A DNA stretch of 64,000 bases. Origin: DASUFE01 sp036274675 (GTDB lineage: Bacteria; Pseudomonadota; Gammaproteobacteria; HTCC5015). The notes below the pieces were generated by a model. The model was not told the DNA's origin and made no database searches. It saw only the letters and a list, made by a program, of their open reading frames with translations. This document shows, piece by piece, positions 1-7,468 of the stretch (position 1 is the stretch's first letter; every line of letters starts with the position of its first letter). The translations under genes and the position numbers were made by a program. The stretch covers positions 1 through 64,000 of the forward strand of contig DASUFE010000059.1 in the NCBI GenBank assembly GCA_036274675.1, read 5' to 3'.

Positions 1-284
1 CTTGGTTGCGGACTCAGCTTGCAGCGTTGACTTCGCATAGTGAGGCCGCATTTGCCGAACCCTGGAAAATAACCGATGCCCCGCAGGACTTCACCGACAA
101 ACTGATCGGCTCGATTGTCGGGATTGAGATCGTTATTACCAGGCTTCAAGGAAAATGGAAGCTGAGCCAGAATCAGCCGGAACAGAACCGCCAGGGTGTT
201 ATACAGGGACTGGAGTCGGTTGGTACGCAGCAGACTCTGGATATGGCGAAAGCTGTCGCGGAGGCATCGAAAGAAATTACATAA
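1..284 (+). CDS. PaiB-like FMN-binding transcriptional regulator, 3' end only
   Basis: The gene enters from the left edge; the reading frame is already open at base 3, where TGG gives a Trp before the Leu-Arg that follows. The visible C-terminus matches the end of PaiB-type FMN-binding split-barrel proteins. It has a WLR-xQLxxLT stretch, then a Trp and a DAP-x-x-F motif, then the strongly conserved IVGIEI-x-ITRLQGKWKLSQN block and a final Val-Gly-Leu helix. This family binds flavin and is annotated as a negative transcriptional regulator or protease-synthase regulator in Bacillus; the role in proteobacteria is unclear. The start lies outside the window. Confidence 0.75.
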   Translation, partial: WLRTQLAALTSHSEAAFAEPWKITDAPQDFTDKLIGSIVGIEIVITRLQGKWKLSQNQPEQNRQGVIQGLESVGTQQTLDMAKAVAEASKEIT

Positions 285-298
285 ACACGGGGGCAGGC

Positions 299-766
299 AT
301 GATTCGGAAGCGACATGTTATGGGTATTGCGGGTGGCGGTTTGATAGCCGCGACGTTGGATATTATCTACGCCATGATTATGACCACGTTGGCGGGATAT
401 GGGCCCCTCGCTGCCATGAGGGGTGTCGCCAGCGGGCTGATCGGCTCGGCGGCCTTTCAGGAAGGAATCGCAACCGCGGCACTGGGCCTCCTCCTGCACT
501 GCATGATCCTGATCGTCGCTGCCGCGATTTACTATGCCGCGAGTCGGCGCCTGCCTCCGCTGCGTAACCGCGCTGTGATTTGCGGCCTGCTGTTCGGCGT
601 ACTCGTTTATCTCTTTATGCACTTCGTCGTGGTTCCGCTCTCCGCCGTGCCTTTTACGATGAGCCACACGCCTTGGAAGCTGTTGCAGGGTTTTGCTTCG
701 CACGGGATTCTGGTCGGGCTTCCCATCGCCCTCATGATCCGGCGGTTTTCCGATCGGAAAAATTAA
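299..766 (+). CDS. Small integral membrane protein of unknown function
   Basis: The product is 155 aa with about four predicted membrane segments, near residues 9-31, 56-81, 93-115 and 133-150. It has a basic N-terminus (MIRKRH) and a basic C-terminal tail. The ATG at 299 follows a G-rich ribosome-binding site (GGGGGCAGG). It starts 14 bases after the PaiB-like gene, so the two may be cotranscribed. I do not recognise the family. No catalytic or ligand motif is visible; the general look is that of a small inner-membrane protein. Its 3' end faces the MFS transporter across an inverted repeat that may end both transcripts. Confidence 0.65.
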   Translation: MIRKRHVMGIAGGGLIAATLDIIYAMIMTTLAGYGPLAAMRGVASGLIGSAAFQEGIATAALGLLLHCMILIVAAAIYYAASRRLPPLRNRAVICGLLFGVLVYLFMHFVVVPLSAVPFTMSHTPWKLLQGFASHGILVGLPIALMIRRFSDRKN

Positions 767-771
767 GAGTA

Positions 772-891
772 CTCTCACAAAGGCACGAAGGCACAAAGAT
801 CAAAAATTGGCATGTATCCGGCTTTATCATTAGTTTTGTATCGCGCCAATTCGTATGGTTTATCCTTTGTGGCTTTGTGCCTTTGTGAGAG
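772..891. repeat. Intergenic inverted repeat, copy 1 (GGCACAAAG type)
   Basis: Left arm 772-799 and right arm 865-891 are near-complementary over about 27 bases (left arm begins CTCTCACAAAGGCAC; right arm ends GTGCCTTTGTGAGAG). The spacer is about 65 bases. Each arm is itself made of degenerate 9-base units (AAGGCACRA). The right arm lies inside the 3' end of the MFS gene and encodes its last residues. It lies between convergent genes and could form a bidirectional terminator, but there is no clean T-run. Confidence 0.75.
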
Positions 892-2056
892 AAGTATTTT
901 TTAAATAATAAAAAATCGCCAGCGCCAGCATCAGCGCAGAAGCCGGCAGTGTCATCCACACCATCGCGTCCCAACCCAGCGTGAACAATACCCAGCCGGC
1001 GCTTAGTGAACACACGGCCTGGATTCCGAAAACGTTAAAATCATTCAGCGCCTGCGCTTTGAAGCTTTCGCCGGCTCGGTAGCACTGCGGCAGCAGTGTG
1101 GTGCCGGAAACAAACAGGAAATTCCAGCCGACGCCGAGCAGGATCAGCGCGCCGCTGTAATGCATGAACCCATGTCCTTGCAGGGCGAGAATCGCCAGCA
1201 GAATGTAAATGATTGCGCCGCAGAGCATCAGCCCGGCAATGCTGAAGAAGCGGAACAGGAAGATGCTGAATACCGAGGGCAGGTACATGGCGGCGATATG
1301 CCACTGGATCACCTGCCTGGACTGTTCGAAACTGAAACCATCGATGTGATGCATGCTGATCGGCGTTGCGGTCATGAGAAAGCTCATTACGGCAAACGAG
1401 ACGGCGCCGCTGGTCATCGCCACTATGAATAAGGGTTGCCGCATGATCTCGCCCAGCGGCCGTGTCGGCTCTGTATTAACCTGGACATTAACTGTTGCGG
1501 CAGCGCGGAACCTGGAGAAGATTATCAATGAAACAACGAGCGCTGCTATCAGCAGTGTAAAAGAGCCGCTGAATGCGGGTTCGAATAAATCCTTGCCCCA
1601 GTCCGCCAGTTGCGGGCCGAGAAAGGCGGCGATCACGCCGCCGAAGAGCATGAAGGAGACCACTTGCCCCGTCTGCGTCTTGTCCGGCGCGCTTTCGATA
1701 GCGGCGAAGCGAAACTGGTTGGCAACGGCATAGAAAACGCCGTTTAACACCGTGCACAGGCATAACAGTATGAAGCTGGAATGTCGTATTGCCATAAAAC
1801 CGGAGGCGGTGCCCGCGATGGCGGCGAGATAGGACAGGATAATGCCGGCCTTGCGCCCCAGCCGCTGCATCAACATCACTGCGGGGATCGTGGCGAGCGC
1901 AATGCTGACCGCCATTAACGCAAGCGGCAGCGTTGCCAGCTCTTGCGTGGGACTGAGTTGCGGCGCCAGGATGCCGACCACCAATACCAGAAAGGAGCCG
2001 GTTGAAAAGGCCAGCACCTGGCTGAAGAACAAAATCAGGATGTTTCGGTTAATCAT
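860..2056 (-). CDS. MFS family transporter
   Basis: The product is 398 aa with the alternating hydrophobic pattern of a 12-helix major facilitator. A short RLGRKAG motif in the loop after the second helix resembles MFS motif A. It is probably an inner-membrane secondary transporter or efflux protein; the substrate cannot be inferred. The last residues (SLTKAQSHKG) are encoded by the right arm of the intergenic inverted repeat at 772-891, so the natural C-terminus may have been replaced when the repeat arrived. No strong ribosome-binding site precedes the ATG at 2056. It is a single transcription unit, separated from mgtE by another repeat block. Confidence 0.85.
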   Translation of the reverse strand: MINRNILILFFSQVLAFSTGSFLVLVVGILAPQLSPTQELATLPLALMAVSIALATIPAVMLMQRLGRKAGIILSYLAAIAGTASGFMAIRHSSFILLCLCTVLNGVFYAVANQFRFAAIESAPDKTQTGQVVSFMLFGGVIAAFLGPQLADWGKDLFEPAFSGSFTLLIAALVVSLIIFSRFRAAATVNVQVNTEPTRPLGEIMRQPLFIVAMTSGAVSFAVMSFLMTATPISMHHIDGFSFEQSRQVIQWHIAAMYLPSVFSIFLFRFFSIAGLMLCGAIIYILLAILALQGHGFMHYSGALILLGVGWNFLFVSGTTLLPQCYRAGESFKAQALNDFNVFGIQAVCSLSAGWVLFTLGWDAMVWMTLPASALMLALAIFYYLKNTSLTKAQSHKG

Positions 2057-2115
2057 AGTAAAACTGTTACCGTTGGGTTCTCTCTCAAGGAGAGGATAAG
2101 GAATTTCAGCCCCGC

Positions 2116-2174
2116 GATCTCCGCGTCCCCGCGAGAGAAGCTTTTATTTTTTTCTTGGCGCCTTAGCGAGAATA
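2116..2174. repeat. Intergenic repeat, degenerate copy 2
   Basis: Two elements in the same orientation, at 2116-2140 (TCTCCGCGTCCCCGCGAGAGA) and 2154-2174 (CTTGGCGCCTTAGCGAGAATA), resemble the right arms of the inverted repeats at 864-891, 24844-24865 and 27271-27297. A small CTCTCAAGGAGAG palindrome lies just to the left, near 2085. The block fills the gap between the start of the MFS gene and the end of mgtE. It looks like a decayed or rearranged copy. Confidence 0.5.
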
Positions 2175-2206
2175 AAAAATCAAAAAAGCCCTGGCAACAT
2201 TGCGGC

Positions 2207-3562
2207 TTATTTGACCAGTATCAGCGAGGCCGTGCCGAGGAAGGTGAAGAAGCCGATCACGTCGGTGAAGGTGGTCAGAATGACACTGCCAGCCAGTGCC
2301 GGATCGATGCGCATTTTGCGCAGTACAAAAGGGAGAAACACGCCAGTGAGAGCAGCCGCCACAAAATTGACCACCAGTGCGATTGCAATAATGCCTCCGA
2401 TGGGGGCGCTGTTGAACCACCAGGACGCGATTACGGCCACCACAAAGGCCCAGAGCAGACCGTTGAGAAAACCCACGGCCAGTTCTTTGACCAGTAGCGA
2501 CCGTATACTTGAGCCGACGATATGACCCAGTGCCTGGCCGCGTATCACCAGCGTCAGCGTCTGGCTGCCGGCGATGCCGCCCATGCTGGCAACAATCGGC
2601 ATCAGAACCGCGAGGGCGACCACCTGCTGAATGGTGGCTTCGAACAGGCCAATCACCCAGGCGGCGATAAAGGCAGTGATCAGGTTAACGCCGTGCCAGA
2701 CTGCGCGTCGCCGTGCGCTCTTTATGATGGGTGCAAAAATATCCTCGTCTTCCTGCAGACCCGCCATATTCATGACGGACTTGTCGGCCTCTTCCACGAT
2801 GACGTCGACCACGTCGTCGATGGTGATGCGGCCCATCAGCCGGTTATTCGGGCCGACCACCGGCGCCGAGATCAGGTCGCGGTCCTGGAACAGATCGGCG
2901 ACGTCGCGGTCCTTCATATCAATCGGTATGATCGTTTCCTCGCGGTTCATCAGGTCGTCGACGGCGGTATCGGGGCTGTGCATCAGGATCTGCTCCAGTC
3001 GCAGGCTGCCCAGAAAATGGTTGTGCCGGTCCACCACCATCAGGCGGTCGGTATTGTCGGGCAGTTCGCCCAGGTTGCGCAGATAGCGCAACACCACGTC
3101 CAGTGTAACGTCGGGACGGATCGTCACGACGCGGGTGTCCATCAGGCCGCCGGCGGTGTCTTCGGGATAGGAGAGTACGGTCTCAACCTGCTGCCGCCGT
3201 TGCTTGTCGAGGCTGGCCAGGGTTTCGCGGATAACCGCTTCCGGCAACGACAGGATGACGTCCGCCATGTCGTCGGCGTCGAGGTTCTCGACCGCGGCCA
3301 CGACTTCGGCCGGCTCCATCTCGCGGATAACCGTGTCGCGCACCTGGTCGCCGAGTTCGACCAGGATCTCGCCTTCAAGCTTGGGGTCGATCAGTTCCCA
3401 GACGTATTTGCGCTTGCTGAGCGGCAGGGTCTCGAGGATACCGGCGATCTCGGCCAGATGCAGCGAGTTCAGCATGCGGCTGACCTGCTGCATGGTGCCG
3501 CTGTCGAGCAGGCTGCTCAGCTTTTCGATGTTATTTGAAGTCTGGCCCGTGGTTTCGGACAT
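2207..3562 (-). CDS. mgtE: Magnesium transporter MgtE
   Basis: The product is 451 aa, normal for MgtE. An N-terminal superhelical MgtE_N domain rich in Leu and Glu is followed by two CBS domains (LMDTRVVTIRPDVTLDVV and the DLMNREETIIPIDM region). The C-terminal half has five membrane helices, including the conserved pore segment with GGIAGSQTLTLV. It is an inner-membrane, Mg2+-gated Mg2+ channel; the CBS and N domains sense cytosolic Mg2+. It is the last gene of the leftward PTS-related locus, 27 bases after the HPr gene. In some relatives the enzyme I gene lies between HPr and mgtE, but here it is missing. Confidence 0.95.
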   Translation of the reverse strand: MSETTGQTSNNIEKLSSLLDSGTMQQVSRMLNSLHLAEIAGILETLPLSKRKYVWELIDPKLEGEILVELGDQVRDTVIREMEPAEVVAAVENLDADDMADVILSLPEAVIRETLASLDKQRRQQVETVLSYPEDTAGGLMDTRVVTIRPDVTLDVVLRYLRNLGELPDNTDRLMVVDRHNHFLGSLRLEQILMHSPDTAVDDLMNREETIIPIDMKDRDVADLFQDRDLISAPVVGPNNRLMGRITIDDVVDVIVEEADKSVMNMAGLQEDEDIFAPIIKSARRRAVWHGVNLITAFIAAWVIGLFEATIQQVVALAVLMPIVASMGGIAGSQTLTLVIRGQALGHIVGSSIRSLLVKELAVGFLNGLLWAFVVAVIASWWFNSAPIGGIIAIALVVNFVAAALTGVFLPFVLRKMRIDPALAGSVILTTFTDVIGFFTFLGTASLILVK

Positions 3563-3589
3563 GTCGTGGTTCCCGATAGCCTGGCGCTT

Positions 3590-3859
3590 TTATTCAGTTT
3601 CGCCAAACTTGCCGGCAAACAATTCCTCGATCTGCCGCAAGGCTTCGGTTTCGTCGCTGCCTTCGACCTTGATCTTGAGCTGGGTGCCCTTACTGGCCGC
3701 CAGCATCATGACGCCCATGATGCTCTTGCCGTTGACGGTGCGCCCTTCGCGCCCGAGGTCGATCGTCGATTTGAAGCTGGAGGCAAGCGATACCAGCTTC
3801 GCCGCCGCGCGGGCGTGCAACCCGAGTTTGTTGACGACCTGAATCTCTTTTTCAACCAT
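3590..3859 (-). CDS. ptsH: Phosphocarrier protein HPr (NPr-like)
   Basis: The product is 89 aa and carries both HPr phosphorylation sites: the catalytic His in GLHARAAAKL and the regulatory Ser in NGKSIMGVMML. The ATG at 3859 is chosen because it gives the standard HPr N-terminus (MVEKEIQVVNK); a longer frame would add 15 atypical residues. HPr passes phosphate from enzyme I to EIIA proteins. The Ser site is the target of HprK, encoded three genes upstream. It follows the EIIA-Man-type gene by 13 bases in the same operon. No sugar permease is encoded nearby, so the system is probably regulatory. Confidence 0.93.
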   Translation of the reverse strand: MVEKEIQVVNKLGLHARAAAKLVSLASSFKSTIDLGREGRTVNGKSIMGVMMLAASKGTQLKIKVEGSDETEALRQIEELFAGKFGETE

Positions 3860-3872
3860 TGTTGTGTTTCCC

Positions 3873-4265
3873 TTAGCGGCGGTTACATTCGAATACGCTG
3901 TCATGCCCGGCGGCGATGGCCTTGGCGATGAGCTTCTCCAGCGACAGCCCCGGATAATTGAAAACCCGGATCAGCATCGGCAGGTTGATGCCGGCGACGA
4001 CTTTCGCATTATGCTTGAGGGCGGCCTTGAGCGCCATGTTGCTGGGAGTCGCTCCGAACAGGTCGGTCAGCACCAGCACGCCGTCGCCACTGTCGAGGCG
4101 GAGCATGCTGCGCTCGATCTCGTCAGCCTTGCGCTCGTAATTGCTGTCAGGTCTGATATCGATCACCGTCACCTCGAGGGGCGGCTTGCCAATGATATCC
4201 CGGGCGGTGGCCAGAAGGTCTTTCCCGATGTTGTTGTGGGTGACGATCAGCAGCCCGATGCTCAT
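3873..4265 (-). CDS. PTS EIIA component, mannose/fructose family
   Basis: The product is 130 aa, a lone EIIA-Man domain. The phosphorylated His lies in the N-terminal IGLLIVTHNNIG motif, and VLVLTDLFGATPSNMAL is the conserved dimer and active-site loop. With no EIIB or EIIC beside it, it probably has a regulatory role and receives phosphate from HPr. Its ATG overlaps the rapZ stop by 4 bases, indicating translational coupling. This rapZ-EIIA-HPr order is typical of beta- and gammaproteobacteria that keep hprK. Confidence 0.92.
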   Translation of the reverse strand: MSIGLLIVTHNNIGKDLLATARDIIGKPPLEVTVIDIRPDSNYERKADEIERSMLRLDSGDGVLVLTDLFGATPSNMALKAALKHNAKVVAGINLPMLIRVFNYPGLSLEKLIAKAIAAGHDSVFECNRR

Positions 4266-5137
4266 GAATCAGGGCCTCCGATTTCGCGGTGGCGCACGCT
4301 GACGTTGCCCACCTTGTCACGGAAGTATTCCGCCAGTTTCTCGCAGATATAGACCGAACGGTGTTTGCCGCCGTTGCAGCCGATTGAGACCGTCATGTAG
4401 CGCCGCTGTTCCTGCTGGTAACGCGGCAGCCAGTTGTCCAGGAAGTCGCGGATCGAGCGCAGCATCTCCTCGGCCATGGGTTGTTGCCGCAGGAACGTCT
4501 GTACCTCCGCATCCTTGCCGCTGAGTGGCCTCAAGTCCTGGATCCAGTGGGGGTTGGGCAGGCAGCGTACATCGAAGATGAAGTCGGTGTCGCCGGGGAC
4601 GCCGTATTTGAAACCGAAAGACTGGAACAGCAGGGCCAGCGATCCGCTGGCATCCGGATTATCGGAGATGCGCTCTATGACCAGTTTGCGCAGCTCGTGG
4701 ACGGTCTTGTTGGTGGTGTCGATAACGAGGTCGGCGTTCTCGCGCACCAGGGTCAGGATTTCGCGCTCCCTGCGGATGGCCTCGCGCAGCGGCAAGTCCT
4801 GGGCCGACAGCGGATGGCGGCGCCGGGTTTCGCTGAAGCGCTTGATGAGGTCGTCGTCGGAGGCGTGCAGAAAAACCGTTTCGACCCGTACCCCGTCCGC
4901 CCTCAGGCTGCGCAGGTAATCGGGCAGGTGCTGGAAATCGTCGATATTGGTTCGCGCATCGATACCGACGGCGGTCCTGGTGAAGAAGGCGGTATCGCTG
5001 TTGCGCAGCTCCTTGACCAGTACCGGGAGCAGCGCGGGGGGAAGGTTGTCCACGCAGTAGTATTGTTCGTCTTCAAGCGTATGCAGGGCTACGGTTTTGC
5101 CCGAGCCTGACAGCCCGCTGATGACGACCAGTTTCAT
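4262..5137 (-). CDS. rapZ: RNase adapter protein RapZ (nucleotide-binding)
   Basis: The product is 291 aa, normal for RapZ/YvcJ. It has an N-terminal P-loop GLSGSGKT (about residues 8-15), the conserved RRRHPLSAQDL region, and the C-terminal block VSIGCNGGKHRSVYICEKLA that is typical of the family. In E. coli RapZ binds small RNAs and RNase E and controls glmS expression through amino-sugar sensing. Here it sits between hprK and the EIIA gene, which links cell-envelope precursor control to the regulatory PTS. A 163-base gap separates it from hprK, so it may also have its own promoter. Confidence 0.95.
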   Translation of the reverse strand: MKLVVISGLSGSGKTVALHTLEDEQYYCVDNLPPALLPVLVKELRNSDTAFFTRTAVGIDARTNIDDFQHLPDYLRSLRADGVRVETVFLHASDDDLIKRFSETRRRHPLSAQDLPLREAIRREREILTLVRENADLVIDTTNKTVHELRKLVIERISDNPDASGSLALLFQSFGFKYGVPGDTDFIFDVRCLPNPHWIQDLRPLSGKDAEVQTFLRQQPMAEEMLRSIRDFLDNWLPRYQQEQRRYMTVSIGCNGGKHRSVYICEKLAEYFRDKVGNVSVRHREIGGPDS

Positions 5138-5300
5138 GAACCTACCGCCCGCCGGGCAAAGTCCTGCGTAGCACGGTTATACGGGGCGCAAAGTCTGAGT
5201 ATCTCCGCACTCGCAAAATTTTGAGAGAGGTTCATAGGCAATCCGCCCCGTTAAGACTGTGCGAATTGTATGCCCTTCCCGGAAGAAACCCAATAGGGTC

Positions 5301-6236
5301 CTATTTCTGGAGATTCATGGCCTTTTCCTGGCGTTCAATCAGTTCCTGGCCGGCGTCGTAGCCGCGGGTTTTGAGCAGGAAATCCAGCACCGCTGCTTCA
5401 ACCATAACGGCAAGGTTGCGGCCGGGGGCCACCGGCAGGGCGATTTCCGAGATATTGACGCCGAGGAAATTGCGTGTGCTGCTGAAGGTATGCATCCGGT
5501 CGAGTTTCTTGTCCAGTTGTTCGTGCGGTACCAGGTTAATGATCAGCCGGAGATACTTGCTGAGCTTGATCGCCCCATCACCGTACATTTCCCGTATGTT
5601 CAGTATGCCCAGACCTCTCACCTCCAGCAGGTCTTGCAACAGCGCTGGCGAGCTGCCGGAGATGATATCGGGCGTGATACGGGCGAACTCGGGGGCGTCA
5701 TCCGCGATCAGGCGATGGCCGCGCGTAATCAGTTCCAGCGCAAGTTCGCTCTTGCCGATGCTGCTGCCGCCTGTCAGCAGCACTCCCACGCTGGTGACTT
5801 CCATGAAGACGCCGTGGATGGTCTGCTTGTCCGCCAGCATCGTGGTAAGGACATAACGCAGGTCTGTTACGAGTTCGTTACTCGGCTGCTCGCATTCGAG
5901 CAGCGCTACCTTGTGTTCGTCGGCCAGTTGCTTGAAGTCTTCGGGTACGCCGAGTCCGTCGGCGACGATGACCGCGAAAATGTCGTTCTTGAAGATATTG
6001 GTCAACTGACGCCTGCGTTCGTCCGGCGTGAACTGGGTGATGTACGACATTTCGACGTCGCCGACAATCTGGATGTGGTTGGGGTGGATCGGGTTGAGAT
6101 GGCCGATGATCTTGGGATGCGTGCCCCAGCTGAAGTGTTTGCCGATCTCGCGCTGGTCCGCGTTGTAACCGCTAACCCAGTGCAGCGGAAAGCGCTTGTT
6201 TATTGCGTTAATCAGGGCGCCGACCGTTAACTGCAT
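5301..6236 (-). CDS. hprK: HPr kinase/phosphorylase
   Basis: The product is 311 aa. The N-terminal regulatory domain is followed by His141 in the HGVF motif, the Walker A GGSSIGKS (156-163), Asp residues in LIADDAPEF (179-180), and the family signature PGRNLAVMVEAAVLDF near the C-terminus. It phosphorylates and dephosphorylates the regulatory Ser of HPr, using ATP or pyrophosphate. In Firmicutes this controls carbon catabolite repression; in proteobacteria it controls a regulatory PTS. It is cotranscribed with ptsN upstream and rapZ downstream. Confidence 0.95.
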   Translation of the reverse strand: MQLTVGALINAINKRFPLHWVSGYNADQREIGKHFSWGTHPKIIGHLNPIHPNHIQIVGDVEMSYITQFTPDERRRQLTNIFKNDIFAVIVADGLGVPEDFKQLADEHKVALLECEQPSNELVTDLRYVLTTMLADKQTIHGVFMEVTSVGVLLTGGSSIGKSELALELITRGHRLIADDAPEFARITPDIISGSSPALLQDLLEVRGLGILNIREMYGDGAIKLSKYLRLIINLVPHEQLDKKLDRMHTFSSTRNFLGVNISEIALPVAPGRNLAVMVEAAVLDFLLKTRGYDAGQELIERQEKAMNLQK

Positions 6237-6450
6237 TTGGTGCGCCTCTAAAAATGAGCTTTTTGATAGAAAGGCTTCGTCGGCCTACTGTTTCTACGCG
6301 GGGCTTTGCCCGGCGCCTCATGTACTGATGTGTACACGCCGGTCCTCCGAACATCCATTGCTGCTGAAGCCGGATGTTTCGCGGATTCCATTGGCCCGTC
6401 ACTGACTTGCCCTCGATCAAAAATATCCATTTTTAACGTTCCCAAAGCCG
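6237..6450. other. Intergenic block between ptsN and hprK, possible dispersed repeat
   Basis: This 214-base gap holds no convincing gene. On the minus strand it has an open frame without a good start that would encode a basic, proline-rich peptide; that frame runs on into ptsN as an out-of-frame shadow. A short imperfect palindrome GTACTGATGTGTAC lies at about 6324-6337. The block is unusually long for a gap inside an otherwise tight operon, which suggests an inserted repeat. I cannot test the copy number. Confidence 0.3.
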
Positions 6451-6918
6451 TCAGGCCGACAGACTTTGCGGCTGCCAGCAACTGACCAGCTCGTATAGCT
6501 GCTCGTTGTTTGCGCTGGCACGCAGCCGTGCGCAGAACGCGGCGTCGCTGAACATCTCGGCCGCCTTCGCCAGTATCTGCAGGTGCGTTTCCGTGCAATG
6601 TTCGGGCACGATGAGTCCGAACACGATGTCGGCCGGCTTGCCGTCGCGGGCCTCGAAATTGACGGGGGCTTGCAGGGTCATCAGGGCAACGTGGGCGCTA
6701 TGTGCGTGCTGCAGGCGGCAGTGCGGGATGGCTACACCTTGGCCGAGGCCGGTGCTGCCCAGTCTTTCCCGTTCCAGCAGTTTGTCGAATACGTCGATTT
6801 CGTTCAGCCCTTCAGGGGCGGCCAGCAGTCTGCTGATTTTTTCGAGCACGCGCTTCTTGCTGCCGGCGGTCTCGCGGCAGGCGATGGATGCGGGATTCAG
6901 GATTTCGCCGGTGATCAT
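6451..6918 (-). CDS. ptsN: Nitrogen-regulatory PTS IIA protein PtsN (EIIA-Ntr)
   Basis: The product is 155 aa, a PTS_EIIA_2 domain with the phosphorylated His66 in GVAIPHCRL. The ATG at 6918 gives the usual length; a longer frame to 7026 would add 36 residues without family similarity. EIIA-Ntr is a regulatory phosphoprotein that, in E. coli, controls K+ transport and links carbon and nitrogen status. The rpoN-hpf-ptsN order is conserved in proteobacteria. A possible AGGAAG ribosome-binding site lies rather far upstream. Confidence 0.92.
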   Translation of the reverse strand: MITGEILNPASIACRETAGSKKRVLEKISRLLAAPEGLNEIDVFDKLLERERLGSTGLGQGVAIPHCRLQHAHSAHVALMTLQAPVNFEARDGKPADIVFGLIVPEHCTETHLQILAKAAEMFSDAAFCARLRASANNEQLYELVSCWQPQSLSA

Positions 6919-7081
6919 TTTGAAACTGCTCAACTTCCTGCGTCGTGCTAGCGTCGATGATACTTGGTTAATATGATCCGCCGGATGGAACCCTGGGTAA
7001 AAATGGATACGGCAATAAACGGACATTGCGAAATCATCATTTTTGCCTCCGGTATGATCTGCTGGGTGCTCATGACTTTTG

Positions 7082-7105
7082 GGCCTGAACTTTAAAGTTC
7101 AGGCC
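7082..7105. repeat. 24-base perfect palindrome over the hpf stop codon
   Basis: The sequence is fully self-complementary, centred on TTTAAA, with outer arms GGCCTGAAC and GTTCAGGCC. The hpf stop codon (7092-7094) is inside it. As RNA it would form a strong hairpin at the hpf-ptsN junction. No T-run follows on the minus strand, so it is more likely an RNA processing or stability element than a classic terminator. Confidence 0.7.
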
Positions 7106-7418
7106 TGAGACCGTTTTTCTCTTTCTTGTGATGGTCCGTGAGCTTTTCCTTGTGGCGGATGACCTGCCGGTCGAGTTTGTCCACCAGCATGTCGATGGCG
7201 GCGTACATATCTTCGTGCACGCAGTCGGCATGCACGTCTTTCTTGCCGGCCACATGGATAGTCGCTTCGGCGATATGGCGTTCCTTCTCGACTTCGAGCA
7301 CGACATGGACGCTGGTTACGTGGTCGAAATGCCTTTCCAGGCGGTCAAACTTGTCCGCCACGTAGTTGCGCAGGGCATCCGTGATGCTGATATGGTGTCC
7401 GGACAGCTCGATATTCAT
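7092..7418 (-). CDS. hpf: Ribosome hibernation promoting factor HPF (short form)
   Basis: The product is 108 aa, the short HPF/YfiA form. It starts MNIELSGHHISITDALRNYV, with the typical S30AE beta-alpha fold and a basic C-terminal tail (HKEKLTDHHKKEK). It binds the 30S decoding region and promotes 100S ribosome dimers in stationary phase. The ATG at 7418 is preceded by a strong AGGAGA site 7 bases upstream, which decides the start over a frame 13 residues longer. It lies 50 bases downstream of rpoN, a conserved pair. Confidence 0.95.
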   Translation of the reverse strand: MNIELSGHHISITDALRNYVADKFDRLERHFDHVTSVHVVLEVEKERHIAEATIHVAGKKDVHADCVHEDMYAAIDMLVDKLDRQVIRHKEKLTDHHKKEKNGLRPEL

Positions 7419-7468
7419 ATTGCTTCTCCTGTTCATGGCTTGCTCGTTTCGTTTCATTCGGTTTTCGA

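Noticed and set aside
2057..2206. Magnesium riboswitch for mgtE
   Set aside because: This gap is downstream of mgtE (leftward gene), and the real upstream gap to HPr is only 27 bases, too short for an M-box.
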